DNA of 64,000 nt. Source: Okapia johnstoni. Taxonomy: Eukaryota; Chordata; Mammalia; Artiodactyla; Giraffidae. Shown piece after piece: positions 25,419-38,100 of the stretch; position 1 is the stretch's first letter, and every line of letters starts with the position of its first letter. Below the pieces are notes generated by a model. It had not been told where the DNA came from. It worked only from the letters and a program-made list of their open reading frames with translations, and did no database searches. The translations under genes and the position numbers were made by a program. The stretch spans positions 22,591,001 through 22,655,000 of the forward strand of contig CM044311.1 in the NCBI GenBank assembly GCA_024291935.2. Direction: 5' to 3'.

Positions 25419-25881
25419 ATGTCCTAATTAACAGAGTCCAACTCTGTTAATTTACTATTGTTTCCTATTTAGTTTCTTCTCCTAATAATGGCAGAAATAT
25501 CACACATTCACATGACGAAATTCTACATAAGTGGAAAGAAGTGTTGTAAACTGTTTTAACTTCTCAGGTTTAGCTAATTCTATTAATCAAAATGTCATGA
25601 CTCTCAGTAAAAATCTGAGTTTTTCAAACATAATTTTGAAGTAAATGTTAGCACGTGAGGTCAAGTTGTATAGGTGGCTTCATAAGTATATATGCAAGGC
25701 ATCTGTATTTTACAGTATGACTTTCATACCTACTTGTGAAAGAAATATTATTACTAAATGAAATTTGATAATTGATAATATTCAGCTTTCAAGTGTAACA
25801 TGTCACCAATTTATTTTCCAACACCCAAATTTTAAATACTAACTTTTTCCCTTTGGAATTAAACTTTGGTGATTTTGCTCA

Positions 25882-26018
25882 ATTTTAATTTTTTAAGTCT
25901 TAGTTTTGGCCACACCATGCAGCTCATGGGATCTTAGTTCCCCAACCAGTAACTGAACTCCAGCTCATGGCAGTGAAAGTGCTGAGTCCTAACCACTGGA
26001 CCTCCAGAGAATTCCTAA
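25882..26018 (-). mobile_element. CHR-type tRNA-derived SINE
   Basis: Minus-strand copy with GGGATCTTAGTTCCCCAACC and CCTAACCACTGGACCTCC. It lies about 200 bp from the donor side of the FN3-1 first-half exon. Confidence 0.78.
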
Positions 26019-26221
26019 AACTCTTTAAGCTTTACTAAAGATGCAAAATTTTCTACTCTTTATTAAAGAATTCAGAAGAAGAACGGGACAGAGGGAATGT
26101 CTCCCCATCCTATCTCATTAAAATAAAAATAGGACATTGAAGGGAAAATAAAAAGCTAATCATACAAGTATATTGAAGATCAGCTTGGATTAACCAACAC
26201 ACTTTGAACTCATTGACTCAC

Positions 26222-26395
26222 TTTGAACTCCATGGGAGCGTACTATTTTCCAGGTTTCTGATGCCACTTCTTTGACATCCACTTGATAGTGATTAATAGG
26301 CACACCTCCATGGGAGTCCGGCTTGCTGAAAGAAACCTTGGCTGTAGTCTGTGACAGCTCTATAATCTTCACTCCATAGGGACTTGATGGAACAT
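26222..26395 (-). CDS. NCAM2: NCAM2 internal exon, first half of FN3 domain 1
   Basis: The minus strand has a strong acceptor (pyrimidine tract ending TTTGTAG at 26396) and donor CAAA|GTGAGT at 26222/26221. The 174 nt are two bases, 57 codons and one base. The peptide starts [20 protein letters not shown] and ends VRSHGVQ. It is the N-terminal half of the membrane-distal fibronectin type III domain, with the usual proline-rich entry, a TTAKVSF B strand and a W in the C strand region (ETWKIV). It is phase 1-1, so skipping it would remove 58 residues without a frameshift. The open frame runs a few codons past the donor into the intron (SESMSS); that tail is not coding. Confidence 0.95.
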
Positions 26396-26714
26396 CTACA
26401 AAGGAATAAAAACAAAGGAAATATAACCCAGGTAACGTGGATGGCCATTATTAAGACTTACGGTGCTCTGAGAACTAGGAATAAAGGAAAATCGTTGCCT
26501 CAATCACTTAATATATTTGAATTACAAAGCTTTCACAAACCACTGAATGATCTCTTTCAAATTGCAGGAAAGTATACACTAGTTCATGTTTATTACTGTA
26601 GAAAATAAAGAGTCAATTCAATATCAAATTTCATTTATTAAGTGAATAGTTTTACTTCTGTCTTTACTATCCAATATAAGCATTTTATTTCCATTCAAGA
26701 AAAACAAGTTCATG

Positions 26715-26755
26715 AGTGTGTGTGTGTGGTGTGTGTGTGTGGGAGAGAGAGAGAA
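26715..26755 (+). repeat. GT/GA compound microsatellite
   Basis: A (GT)n run at 26715-26740 is followed by (GA)n. In the NCAM2 sense strand this is a (TC)n(CA)n tract about 320 nt upstream of the FN3-1 first-half exon. Confidence 0.9.
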
Positions 26756-27842
26756 AGAAGGCAGGTACAAGTAAAATATAAGAAAACTAGATTTTATTGA
26801 ATTATTAACATAAATAATTATCTTTAGTGAAAATGTGAGATACATTTTCTTTTGTTTATAAAAGTTATATTAATAATTGGGCAAATGTTTAGAGAAATTG
26901 TCATTATGAAATAAATAAAACTTTAAACTATCTTTTAAATAATTTTTCCTTATGAATCATTTAACTAAAATAAAGTTAGATATTTAAGTTTTAATCCTTT
27001 AGTTGAGATATTTACATTTTAATCCCTGTAATTAAAGGAAACAGCTACAAATCTTTTTTCTATGTGTTTTTTGTATAATCCTTTACTCATACTACTTCAA
27101 ACTCAAGAAGATACCCTTGAGTGGATATCCTTGGGTGAAACTTCATTTTATTTTCTAGTACACAAAGCCTTGTAAAGAATTATCTGAAAGGCCAAACAGG
27201 CAACAGGAGAGTGTAAGAGAGAAAAAAGTCTTGACTGAGGAAATCAATGAAACCTCTGCTCGGAAAACATGAGCAATTAGAGACATGTTAAACATTAAAG
27301 GAATTTCTCTCTGTCCCTTCTGTCTCTCAGTCTCAGTCTTTCTTCAACATCACATTTGAAAAAAATCATAAAGATTAGAAATATATACAATTTTGGTAAA
27401 TTATATATAGATATTGTATAAATATATAAATTAAGTGTATAGTTCCATCTCGGGAATCAACTTTACAAAAAGAAAATCACTTGATTGAAAATAATGCAGT
27501 AAATGTAAATTTTTGTTTCAGTATAATCAAATACTCATATAAAAATCTCCAATGGCTGTCAAGAGTGAAATGTGCCTTATTTGCTAGAGCTAAAAGAGAG
27601 CACTGTAGATCACATAAAAACATGTCTTACAAATGACACTGGGCAAGAGCCAAGAGGTCAGGTTTATGGCCTTTTGGATATTAATATTGTAAAGAAATGC
27701 AACAGTGTACATTTCAGCTCTAATTAGTGACTGCAAATTATTTGGCAGTTCCAACTATGAAAATATTACCTGGAAAAAGACATTTTAAATTATCTTAGTA
27801 ATTTATTTAAGCTGTCATATATAAACATTATTATAATTTTAC

Positions 27843-27873
27843 AGGGCTTTCCTGGTGGCTTAGACGGTAGAGC
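27843..27873 (+). mobile_element. Bov-tA head fragment
   Basis: Only the tRNA-derived head is visible (GGCTTTCCTGGTGGCTTAGA); the rest is absent. Confidence 0.65.
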
Positions 27874-28105
27874 AAAGTTTCTTTAATTGTTAGGTTATAA
27901 CCAAAGGTTCTTTTCATCTGTAGGTTTGATCTAAAGTTTGCAGAAGAGGGAAAACACACACACACATTGACTGTTCCACATAAGACTGACCCCATGTTGA
28001 GTGACTCTGTAACATCAATTAGGACTAAGTTGGGCATCATAGCAATAACTTTTAGTTTGAGGACACATTTCAAAAGAAAAGGTTTTAAGTACTAGTGGAG
28101 GCTGG

Positions 28106-28320
28106 AAGAGCTTCCCAGGTGGTTCAGAGGTAGATTGGCAGAATCTGCCTGCCAATGTAGGAGACGTAGGTTTGATCCCTGGGTCAGGAAGATCCCCTGG
28201 AGTAGGAAATGGTAATCTGTTCCAGTATTCTCGCCTGGACAACCCCATGGACAGAGGAGCCTGGTGGGATACTGTCCAGGGGTCACAAAGAGTTGGACAT
28301 AACTGAGAGACTGAGCATGC
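28106..28320 (+). mobile_element. Bov-tA SINE
   Basis: Plus-strand copy from AGCTTCCCAGGTGGTTCAG to ACTGAGAGACTGAGCATGCA, followed by a short AG repeat. Confidence 0.92.
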
Positions 28321-29044
28321 ATGCAGAGAGAGAGAGAGAAGTGATTCTTCTGGGCTCCTACCTTTGATCCTGTGGTATGTACACAGTTTGGGGTTCTTAC
28401 CCTAAGTACACAGCAATACGCACTATTTTCTAAGCTGTACACTCTGACATGGTACACCAACTGAGCCTTTAATCCTAGCATAAACATACCATGATAAAAG
28501 TATAGGTGAGTGGGTATTTTTTCTATCTATTCTCAGACTTCTTGACTCTTAGCTTGGTTTTCATTTATATTTATTTTTTGTTGGCCTCTTCTTTCTGTTA
28601 CCTGACTAAAAAGAAAAGTGTGCTTGTAATTTGCAGCTCTAAAATCTTCCATTCTGATTTTATATGTCCAATCACCTACTGACTACTACTTTGTGAAATT
28701 CGTGAGGAAAGGGACAAAATATTTGATAAACACAATTTATACATGCAAGCATACATACATACATATATACATAGATGAACTGTTGAAAAAAGTGATGGGC
28801 TATACACAGGCCTCAGGAAATATATGATAAATTACAATTTTCAGCAATTAAAAATATGATACATAGGTACAGACTTCGGCCAACTGAATGGTGTCTGACA
28901 TCTAAACTAACATCTCTAATCCTCCTCTCCACTTTCTTAATTGTTTCGTAATCACATTCATTCTTGATCCTACCTCTGATATACACATCAGCATTAGCCA
29001 CAAAGTTATTTTTATTTTTCTTGCATTTTAATTCTTAAGATGAG

Positions 29045-29148
29045 AAAATTCTGGGAGATGGTGAAGGACAGGGAATCCTGGCATGCTACAGTCCTTGGTG
29101 TCGCAAAGAGTAAGATATCACTTAGTGACTGAACAACAAAATCTTTTC
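29045..29148 (+). mobile_element. BovB 3' tail fragment
   Basis: Contains CTGGGAGATGGTGAAGGACA, CTGGCATGCTACAGTCC and GTGACTGAACAACAAA, the last 100 bp of a BovB in plus orientation. Confidence 0.82.
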
Positions 29149-29194
29149 ATTCCTGCTTGCACTGTGAACTCTGAAGCCCATGCCCCATATGCCT

Positions 29195-29405
29195 CTTCCT
29201 GCAATGCCATTAGTGGATTTCAGCTTCCTCTTCTATTGGACAGCGCACCAAGTTTGAATCCATATGGTATGGATATGCAAAATCAATCTTTCTAAAGCAC
29301 CACTCTAATCACGTCACTTTCCTGAGGAGATATTCAGGAGCTTCCACTTCTTTACAACCTCAAGCAGACTTTTCCATCTGGTTTTCAAGATCCTGAAATA
29401 TCTAA
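29195..29405 (+). mobile_element. L2 LINE fragment
   Basis: CTAATCACGTCACTTTCCTG and the following purine/pyrimidine pattern resemble internal L2 3' sequence; diverged. Confidence 0.55.
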
Positions 29406-29689
29406 CCTCACTAGGTGTATTCAAGTAGAAGATCATATTTTAAAAGATGATCAAACACAACCCAGTGCTTCAAATGGGGCTTGTGGATGTTGAATTTTAT
29501 CCACAATGCTCCCATCATGGTTAGCATAGTTTTGTAAATTACTTCTTAGATCCTTCCATCTCAATAACTTATGAATGCCACCTATTACTGAATGAATAAA
29601 AAGGATAATTGTACAAACACTTTATTTACATTTACTTTTCTTTTTCATCTCTACTAGTACCAACATAGGATTGGGTGAAGAGCCTGGAT

Positions 29690-29912
29690 ATATATCATCA
29701 GAATCTATAAATCCAAAGTCTGGTTTTTTGTCAGCTGCAACCTTGGACATGTCTGTTAATCTTTTCCACAGTCAGTATTTTTCTCCCCAAAATGGAGATT
29801 AGAATAATGTCCACGCTAGGGATGTTACTTGCATTAAGTATTGACAAACATGTAAACCAGAACCTGAAATATATTAATACTAAGCACTTAGCAAATATTA
29901 GTCATCATAGTT
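29690..29912 (+). mobile_element. MIR SINE
   Basis: Ancient SINE with the MIR core order: ACCTTGGACATGTCTGTTAA, CCCCAAAATGGAGATTAGAA, then CACTTAGCAAATATTAGTCA. Confidence 0.7.
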
Positions 29913-30328
29913 TTGCTATCCTTCCCTGATAACCACATTCTTACTATCACTTTATTTTGTATCCATTGACATCTTTCAATATTCAGTCAAGTGGTAGGTA
30001 AAAGATACAATACTGAGATTCAGCTTAGAAATGTTTGCTGTGTATAATAGCAAAGAGTTGGTGTCACAGTCTGGAAGTCACATAGGAACAGTCTGTGAAG
30101 TTGCTGTATGATTCTAGGCAAATAAAACTTATTTGGTATCAGTTTTCTTTTAAGCAAAATGTTAATAATAACAGCATTAAAGTTGCTGTTGTGAGGGAAA
30201 GTTAATGGGGATATATATCACAGGGTATTTAAAAATATCATTCCACTTACCCTTTCTTTAAAACAGCTCTCAGTGTCTAAATAACATTGATACAAATTTT
30301 GATATTTAAGCATATGTCTAAAGTCATA

Positions 30329-30606
30329 CGGAGAAGGCAATGGCACCCCACTCCAGTACTCTTGCCTGGAAAATCCCGTGGATGGAGGAGCCTGGTAGGC
30401 TGCAGCCCATAGGGTCATGAAGAGTCGGACACAACTGAGCGGCTTCACTTTCACTTTTTATTTTCATGCACTGGAGAAGGAAATGGCAACCCACTCCAGT
30501 GTTCTCGCCTGGAGAATCCCAGGGACGGCGGAGCCTGGTGGGCTGCCGTCTATGGGGTCGCACAGAGTCGGACACAACTGAAGCTACTTAGCAGCAGCAG
30601 CAGCAG
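30329..30606 (+). mobile_element. Dimeric Bov-tA2 SINE with target-site duplication
   Basis: Two related plus-strand units (30329-30460 and 30470-30590) end in an AGCAGCAGCAGC tail. Flanking 11-bp copies of CTAAAGTCATA lie at 30318-30328 and 30607-30617, so the dimer was inserted as one unit. Confidence 0.92.
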
Positions 30607-32647
30607 CTAAAGTCATAGTTTGATCAAGGTATAAAGGAGAAAACATAAAAAAATCTTTCTTGGTAATCATTTTTATGTTGTAACAGGTAAAGGAATAATA
30701 AGAGGAATTGCTCCTCCGACTTTAATTCTGATAAAATAAAACAATACAATTAAATAAAAAGGAACTAGTAAGTAAAGTGAGAGTATAAACAACCTGATGA
30801 ATAAGGAAGAGGGCAATAAGCAGATATATATGTGTATGTATATCTCTCTATATATACATGCACGTAGATATTTGGAAACAAATTCAAAACAATACATCAA
30901 ATATTATGTTCCCCTGTGCAACAACAAAAAAGCATCCTAAAGTGAAGATACTCCCTATAAAGCAGAATCTTGAAAGCACTTGCCCCAAGATATTCATGGG
31001 GAGGAAAAGAGAGTTGAAGAATATAATGTAGTTACAAAGGATATCTTGAATAAGTAAATTTTTAAAAAACATTTTCAACTTGATGATGAATCATGAGATT
31101 AAAAAATAGTATTTCTTCAGGAGTCAGGATAAGGTAGGGGTTTATAGAAATCATCATGTCCATTCACTCAAATTGTACCCTATCACTTCTGGATTCATGG
31201 AAGTCCAACCTCTGATTTTTCCAAGGCCAAATCCTTCATCTCAGAATGATATTACTTTTCCTTTCTGCAGAACACTGTCGTCAGGGAGCCCTTCTCTTCC
31301 TTTTATTTTTCTTTGGACTTTCAGTCCTTCTTTCTTCTCTGTCTTATTACGATGAATTAAAAAGATCTCCCAAATGACAAACTTTCTACAGTTCTACTCT
31401 CTTCTCAGACAACAAGCTCTTCTTTAGTTTCCTCATCACGCAACTTAGCTGTTTTGAGTTTCTATCCCAACATGCTTATTTCGAAACTTTGGTTTCCTGG
31501 ATTTCTGGGAAGATGGCAATTAAGATACAGTGGTTCAGAGTCACTGACTCAGCTCTTTCCCCACCAGTGAGGGTGCAGTATCGCTTAACTTAGATCAATC
31601 AGAACAATTTGGTATTTGTCAATCTTTTAAGATTTTTAAAATATTTTTCTAAATATTTGTAATCAATTTTTCTAAAATGGTGTTTGAATCCTTATCTCAA
31701 ATGCTTTCTAATGATACCCCTCCTCCATTTCTATCACTATTCTACTCCTCTTTACCAAAAGAAATGGAAGGCTGAACCCTTTATTCCCCAGGCTCACTTG
31801 CTGCTCTGGTTGCTATCAGCATAAAGGCATTTAGGATGAGTGGCACATCTTAGTGGTTTAACATGCTGAACCAGTGTGACTGCCATTCCTATTCTTCTGA
31901 GGAGGTACATGTGGACAAGACATAGATGTGGATTACAGAAGTACCTGGACCCCTTTCTCCACAGTCTACTAAATTGCTGGTGCCGGGGGCTATGAAATCA
32001 GCAGAAGGGTATCTTGACTGCAGAGTTTCCTGACCTCTGATGAGTAGTTGCACACTTGACTTTGGACCTCACTTGAGGTATATGATGACCTTGAAGTCAG
32101 AAGACTGGTGGCTATCTCATGCCTTCCCTCTCTTCTGCTTCTCAAATAATTTTATAACCACCTATTTCTCCATGTTAAAGTATTATCTTCTGTTTTATTT
32201 ATCAATATCCACCTTATAAAAGCCCCAAATATTAAGGGAATTCTCATATAAAGAATTGAGTTTCCTAGATTTAGTAAGACCCTACTATGCAGAGTGTATA
32301 TGTCAACTACATTCACCTCAAGGATAATGCTGAAATGGGTTTCATCTGCTTCGGCTCTGAGTGGCCACATTATTTACAATAAATTGTATCTACTTTTCCT
32401 ATTTCAATTGTGAGCTTAATCTAACATTATAGGCAATCTGTAGCACATCTGAAACTGCAAATTCCTCATTTCATTACCCATCTGGTTTGCTCCAAATGCC
32501 AAATCAAATCATTATTCTATTGACCTTTTAACATCATTTGATCCCATATGATTAAAATTTTCCCCTCACAGGTAGTGACACTAACTTTCTGAATAATTGT
32601 TTTCCATGTTATTTGTTCATTTACTTTTATAACTGTCAGTTAAATTA

Positions 32648-32712
32648 CAGCTTGCTGGGCTGTAGCCCATGGGGTTGCAAAGAGTCGGACACGACAGAGC
32701 GACTAAGCACAT
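32648..32712 (+). mobile_element. Bov-tA/BovB 3' fragment
   Basis: About 65 bp including GCAAAGAGTCGGACACGACA, strongly 5'-truncated. Confidence 0.8.
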
Positions 32713-33502
32713 ACATACAGCTATGACTCATAAGCAAATTAAAGGAAGCATTTTGAACCCTTTATACATTCAATAATTCATCTAAATCTACTATAAGCCA
32801 GGTAATTTTCAAAGACAAAAGTTTTCCTTATAGTATAGGAAAAAACAGAAAGATGTAGATTTTTCAATTTAGATATCCCAAAACTGATTATGTAAGAACT
32901 TGGTTTTATATTTAGTTGAAGAAAATGTGTTTTCCAACGAACTGATTTCAACCTGCTTTCACATTTTATGGAACAAGGGTCTAGATAAAATGTAGTCCTG
33001 GTACAAGGGCAAGTAGATTGACTATAATTACATATCAATAGAATTCTGTTCAACTGATCCAACTTAACCTGTAAGAAGGTCTCTATTCTTAAAAATGACT
33101 TGCATAGGCTTATGCATGACATAGGTGAAAATACAAATGACTGCTTCATGATATTTGTGAATTAAATCAATCTTGGAAAGAGAGCAAAAATATTGGATTT
33201 GACAGGATTTCAGTAGGTTAAAAGATGAGCTCAAATAGATAAGATGAACTTTAATAGGGGTAAGTACAGAGTCCTGAACTGAGGTTAAAACAAATCAGTT
33301 GTGAAGCATAGCACAGGAGACCTCATTTAATAGCAGCTTGTGTGGAAAAAAAAAGATGTAGGAAAAAGACTTGAAGGAAAAAAGTGGCAAATCAAGTAAA
33401 ATTTGTGAATTGTTTAATAAAATACAATGTCCATAATACACAAGATCACTATCCCATTATCAGATACTACTGTGCATTCATCATCTATGATGTCCTAGAA
33501 TT

Positions 33503-34646
33503 CAGTTCAGTCGCTCAGTAGTGTCCGACTCTTTGCGACCCCATGAATTGCAGCACGCCAGGCCTCCCTGTCCATTACCAACTCCCGCAGTTTACCCAAA
33601 CCCATGTTCATCGAGTCAGTGATGCCATCCAACCATCTCATACTCTGTCGTCCCCTTCTCCTACTGCCCCCAATCCTACCCAGCATTAGGATCTTTACCA
33701 ATGAGTCAACTCTTCGCATGAGGTGGCCAAAGTATTGGAGTTTCAGCTTCAAAATCAGTCCTTCCAATGAACACCTAGGATTGATTTCCTTTAGAATAAA
33801 GTCCAAGGGACTCTCAAGAGTCTTGTCCAACCTCACAGTTCAAAAGCATCAATTCTGCGGCGCTCAGCTTTCTTCACCGTCCAACTCTCACATCCATACA
33901 TGACCACTGGAAAAACCATAGCCTTGACTAGGTGGACTTTTGTTGGCAAAGTAATGTCTCTGCTTTTAAATATGTTATCTAGATTGGCCATAACCTTCCT
34001 TCCAAGGAGTAAGCGTCTTTTAATTTCATGGCAGCAATCACCATCTGCAGTGATTTTGGAGCCCCAAAAAATAAAGTCTGACACTGTTTCCACTGTTTCC
34101 CCATCTATTTCCCATGAAGTGATGGGACCAGATGCCATGATCTTAGTTTTCTTAATGTTGAGCTTTAAGCCAACTTTTTCACTCTCCTCTTTCACTTTCA
34201 TCAAGAGGTTCTTTAGTTCTTTTTCACTTTCTGCCATAAGGGTGGTGTCATCGGCATATCTGAAAGTGAAAGTGAAAGTGAAGTTGCTCAGTCGTGTCTG
34301 ACTCTTTGCGACCCAATGGACTGTAGCCTATGAGACTCCTCCATCCATGGAATTTTCCAGGCAAGAGAACTGGAGTGGGTTGCCATTTCCTTCTCCAGGG
34401 AATCTTCCCGACTCAGGGATCGAACCCATGTCTCCCGCATTGCAAGCAGACGCTTTTATCACCTGAGCCACCAGGGAAGCTGCATATCTGAGGTTATTGA
34501 TATTTCTCCCGGCAATCTTGATTCCAGCTTGTGTTTCTTCCAGCCCAGCATTTCTCATGATGTACTCTGCATATAAGTTAAATCAGCAGGGTGACAATAT
34601 ACAGCCTTGACGTACTCCTTTTCCTATTTGGAACCAGTCTGTTGTT
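33503..34646 (-). mobile_element. BovB LINE 3' segment, interrupted by a SINE
   Basis: 5'-truncated BovB covering the RT C-terminal half; minus-strand frames read [19 protein letters not shown] and [19 protein letters not shown]. It is flanked by CTAGAATT at 33495-33502 and 34647-34654, a probable target-site duplication. A Bov-tA sits inside at 34264-34481. Several stretches are close to the family sequence, suggesting a relatively young copy. Confidence 0.92.
34264..34481 (-). mobile_element. Bov-tA SINE nested in a BovB
   Basis: Complete minus-strand SINE inside the BovB at 33503-34646. It is flanked by GCATATCTGA at 34254-34263 and 34482-34491; removing one copy restores BovB continuity. 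Confidence 0.96.
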
Positions 34647-34684
34647 CTAGAATTAGCCAGTTTTAAAAAGAGACCTAGCTACTC

Positions 34685-35150
34685 TCAGCTGCTGTTATTG
34701 TTCAGTTGCTAAGTTGTGTCTGAATCTTTGTGACCCCAAGGACTACAGCTCACCATGCTTCCCTGTCCTTCACTATTTCCTGGAGTTTGCTCAAATTCAT
34801 GGCCATTGAGTCAGTCACTCTATATAATTATCTCATCTTCTGCTACCATTTCTACCATTTGCCTTCAATCTTTCCCAGCATCAGGGTCTTTTTCCAATGA
34901 GTCCAGTCATCGCATCATGTGACCAAAGTATTGGAGCTTTAGCTTCAGCATCAGTCCTTACAGTGAATACTTTGGGTTGATTTCCTTTAGGATTGACTGG
35001 TTTGATCTCGTTGCTGTCCAAGGGATTCTCAAGAGTTTCTCCAGCACCACAATTCAAAAGCATCAAATTTTGGTGCTCAGCCTTCTTTATGGTCCAACTC
35101 TCACATTTGTACTTGACTACTGGAAAAAACATAGCTTTGACTATACTCTT
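34685..35150 (-). mobile_element. BovB LINE 3' fragment, divergent
   Basis: Minus-strand BovB 3' end covering the RT C-terminus. A frame at 35165-34881 reads VKYKCESWTIKKAEHQN. It has more substitutions than the neighbouring copy at 33503-34646, so it is probably older. Confidence 0.88.
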
Positions 35151-35771
35151 AGTGAAGAATGACACTTAAAAACTAAGATCTGGCTGCCAAGCTTGCTCTT
35201 TTGTTATTGGGATGTTGCAGCTCTCAAGTTCTCTCAGTGTGTAGAATTACCTTAAAAACTTTTTTCTAAATCACATTCCTGACAAAAGGAAGCTCCCCAT
35301 AGAAGCAGTTGAACACACACACACAACCCCTGCACTTCTTTTCTCTATCCAGCTATGTACACAAGACCAGAGGACCCCCAATACCCAATTATCAGCTCTG
35401 GATCATTCTAATTTTTGCATTTACTGATCTCTTCCCAAAAGGTGAAATAATTATATTTGTTTTATTAGCCATGCTATATTAGCCATGCTAACCCTACAAA
35501 CTTTGCAGAAATTAATCATTATCACTGTCCCCATTTCTTTATTGAAAACCCTCCTTACTCTGATCAGGTTCCCATACTCTTCTCTGGGTTGCTGTCTCTG
35601 TCTTAAAACAGGCACATCCTTTCGCCGAGCCTGAGCCCCAACACCTCACATTGAACAAATGAAAACCGTTTAACTCTTTCCACTACCATTCAATGTCAAA
35701 CATCATATGCTGGGTTGCTGGGCCCTATCCCCATCCACATAAAAATGGCCACTTTGCTCAGATATGAAAAA

Positions 35772-35988
35772 TGAAAGTGAAAGTGTTAGTCACTCAGTTG
35801 TGTCTGACTCTTTGCGATACCATGGACTGTAGCCCACTAGGCTCCTGTTCCATGGAACTCTCCAGGCAAGAATACTGCAGTGGATTGCCTCCATTTCCTT
35901 CCAGGTGATGTTCCCAACCCAGGGATCGAACCTGGGTCTCCCGCATTGCAGGCAAATTGTTTACCATCTGAGCCACCAGGGAAGCGAG
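35772..35988 (-). mobile_element. Bov-tA SINE
   Basis: Minus-strand copy from AAAGTGTTAGTCACTCAG to CTGAGCCACCAGGGAAGC. Confidence 0.93.
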
Positions 35989-36008
35989 ATGTAGGACTTA
36001 ATTATTCA

Positions 36009-36056
36009 GGAGGGAAAAAAAAGGAAGGAAGGAACGGAAGGATGGAAGGGAAGAAT
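36009..36056 (+). repeat. GGAA-rich simple repeat
   Basis: Purine tract with repeated GGAAGGAAGGAA-type units immediately after a Bov-tA SINE. Confidence 0.8.
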
Positions 36057-36626
36057 AGAGAATATATTTTTGAAATAAAAAATGTAGTTTTTTCTTTTCT
36101 CACTGTATATGTAGTACAAAATTTCACCCTAATTTGCCTGCTTTAATTTATCATTCTTTAGGAGCAAAGTAACATGTTACAGGGTAAAATACAGTAAGTC
36201 AAATGATCTTGACCTTTTACTAGGTCAAATAGGCAATGAAATATTAAACTGTGGTATTAACAAATATTTTGAAATCTTTCAATTTCTATATAATATTTCT
36301 CATAATATTTTATTTAAAATCAAATTATACATTCAGTGTTTGAATTCTGTAGGAAAGACTAAATATTATAAGCATTAAATAAAGGAGTCTTATCAAAGGA
36401 ATTATATTTATTAATGTTGATATTTATATGTATGTTGCCTACCCAAGACACAGGGTCCAATTCATTTTTATATGTTCATAACAATTTCTGTTAAATGAAT
36501 CTTTTTCTGAAACAAAGTTTTAGCCTGTATTCATCACAAAATTTTGGAATATGAGGACAACTGGAGCACTTGAGTTATATTTCCAATAATATAACTCTTA
36601 TCAAGAATACACATTTTCTAATTTTA

Positions 36627-36668
36627 TCATGTTAGTTGTTCAGTCATGTTTGACTTGTGACTCCATGC
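36627..36668 (-). mobile_element. Bov-tA/BovB tail fragment
   Basis: Roughly 40 bp (GTTAGTTGTTCAGTCATG then GACTCCATGC), a truncated minus-strand end. Confidence 0.6.
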
Positions 36669-37877
36669 TTTTTAATTATAGTTGGAAGAAGGGAAACTCA
36701 TTAATTTCATATCTTCATTAGAAGGATATGTATAAAATATCTTAATGAAAAATATTCCTGTGAGTAATATGAGATATGAAACTACATAGATATTATGCAA
36801 TGAATTTAATAAGACTTTAAATCTCATCAGTATAATGCTCTATATTTCACAGTTTCTTCCCAAAAACTAAAAAAAATAAATAAGGTTATTTATCAAGTTC
36901 TACCTTATAAAAAATGGGGTCATTTTTCAAAAAAGCGATATATAATAGTACGTCAATGTTAATATAATTATATTATATTAACTATAATGTATATAGTAAT
37001 CATAGGTCTAGCTATTATTTATAAACAGTTTCTACTAATTACAAGGACATTTGCCTAATTTTCTAAAGCTTGGAATCAACATGAGTAGTGGATGCTTCTC
37101 ATCACTACAGTTAATATTTCAATTTATTATAAATGAATTTGATGTGATTTAACACATTTCATTTCCTAGAATTTAGTTTGCTTGTACAAAGATTTATTCA
37201 TATGCCTAACTGCATGCAGTCTACTTCCAATGACTTTCATTGAGATTAGTTTCCTAATGACTTCCTGGTAGACAGTACACACTGGTTTATATTCTCCCTT
37301 ATTTCATTATTTTCTGCCTCTTTTCCATTCCATCTTAACTCGCTGTAATCTTAAATTTTTCCTTATCATTACCTTCCCTAAAACCTTTTCACAGAATCCT
37401 TCTCTTCCTTTATCCCCAATGTAGTAAAATAAAACTTGAATTGGAGAAAAGCAGGTTTTCCAGTTACATAATAATTTGATTATTATTAGCTTCATAACTT
37501 TTAAATTTCCCTTTTGATCTTCACAACTAAAGACTTTAAGATATATCTACATATCAAAAGAAATACTTCATAACAATATAAAATTAGCTACATAATTTAA
37601 CTTTTCTTTGAAAAAGAAATATTTTTCTTTTTCTTTGAAAGAGAATATTTTCATGGAAGTTATTTATTCTATTAAAATATAATATTACAGTGATTTTCTG
37701 ATATTTCTCTACCTGGGCCTAGAAGATAATAAATTATATTTACATCATCTGAACTTTGCAAAGTATAAAAATGGATATTTCCAGAGTTCTAATCAGTCTT
37801 ATACTAATGGCAAAATCTATATGTGTTTATATATACACATAAATATAAATATATATATGATGTAAATATAAATATGT

Positions 37878-38100
37878 GAAATGAATCGCCAGTCCAGGTT
37901 CGATGCATGATACAGGGTGCTTGGGGCTGGTGCACTGGGATGTCCCAGAGGGATAGGATGGGGAGGGAGGTGGCAGGGGTGTTCAGGATGGGGAACACAT
38001 ATACACCCATGGTGGATCATGTCAGTGTATGGCAAAACCAATACAATATTGTAAAGTAATTAGCCTCCAATTAAAATAAATAAATTTATATTTTAAAAAA
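37878..38100 (+). mobile_element. Ruminant L1 3' end
   Basis: About 220 bp of L1 3'UTR: GGGTGCTTGGGGCTGGTGCA, GAGGGATAGGATGGGGAGGG, ATGTATGGCAAAACCAATAC, then an A-rich tail. It lies about 525 bp upstream, in transcript terms downstream, of the Ig5 second-half exon. Confidence 0.85.

Larger units (their letters stand above)
11094..26221 (-). other. NCAM2: NCAM2 intron within FN3 domain 1
   Basis: Intron of 15128 bp. It contains the inverted BovB, an L1 3' end, six Bov-tA SINEs and two CHR-type SINEs listed separately. The stretches 11094-12127, 12206-14517, 19766-21554, 21700-22845, 23028-25217 and 26019-26221 hold no gene I can recognise. Confidence 0.9.
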
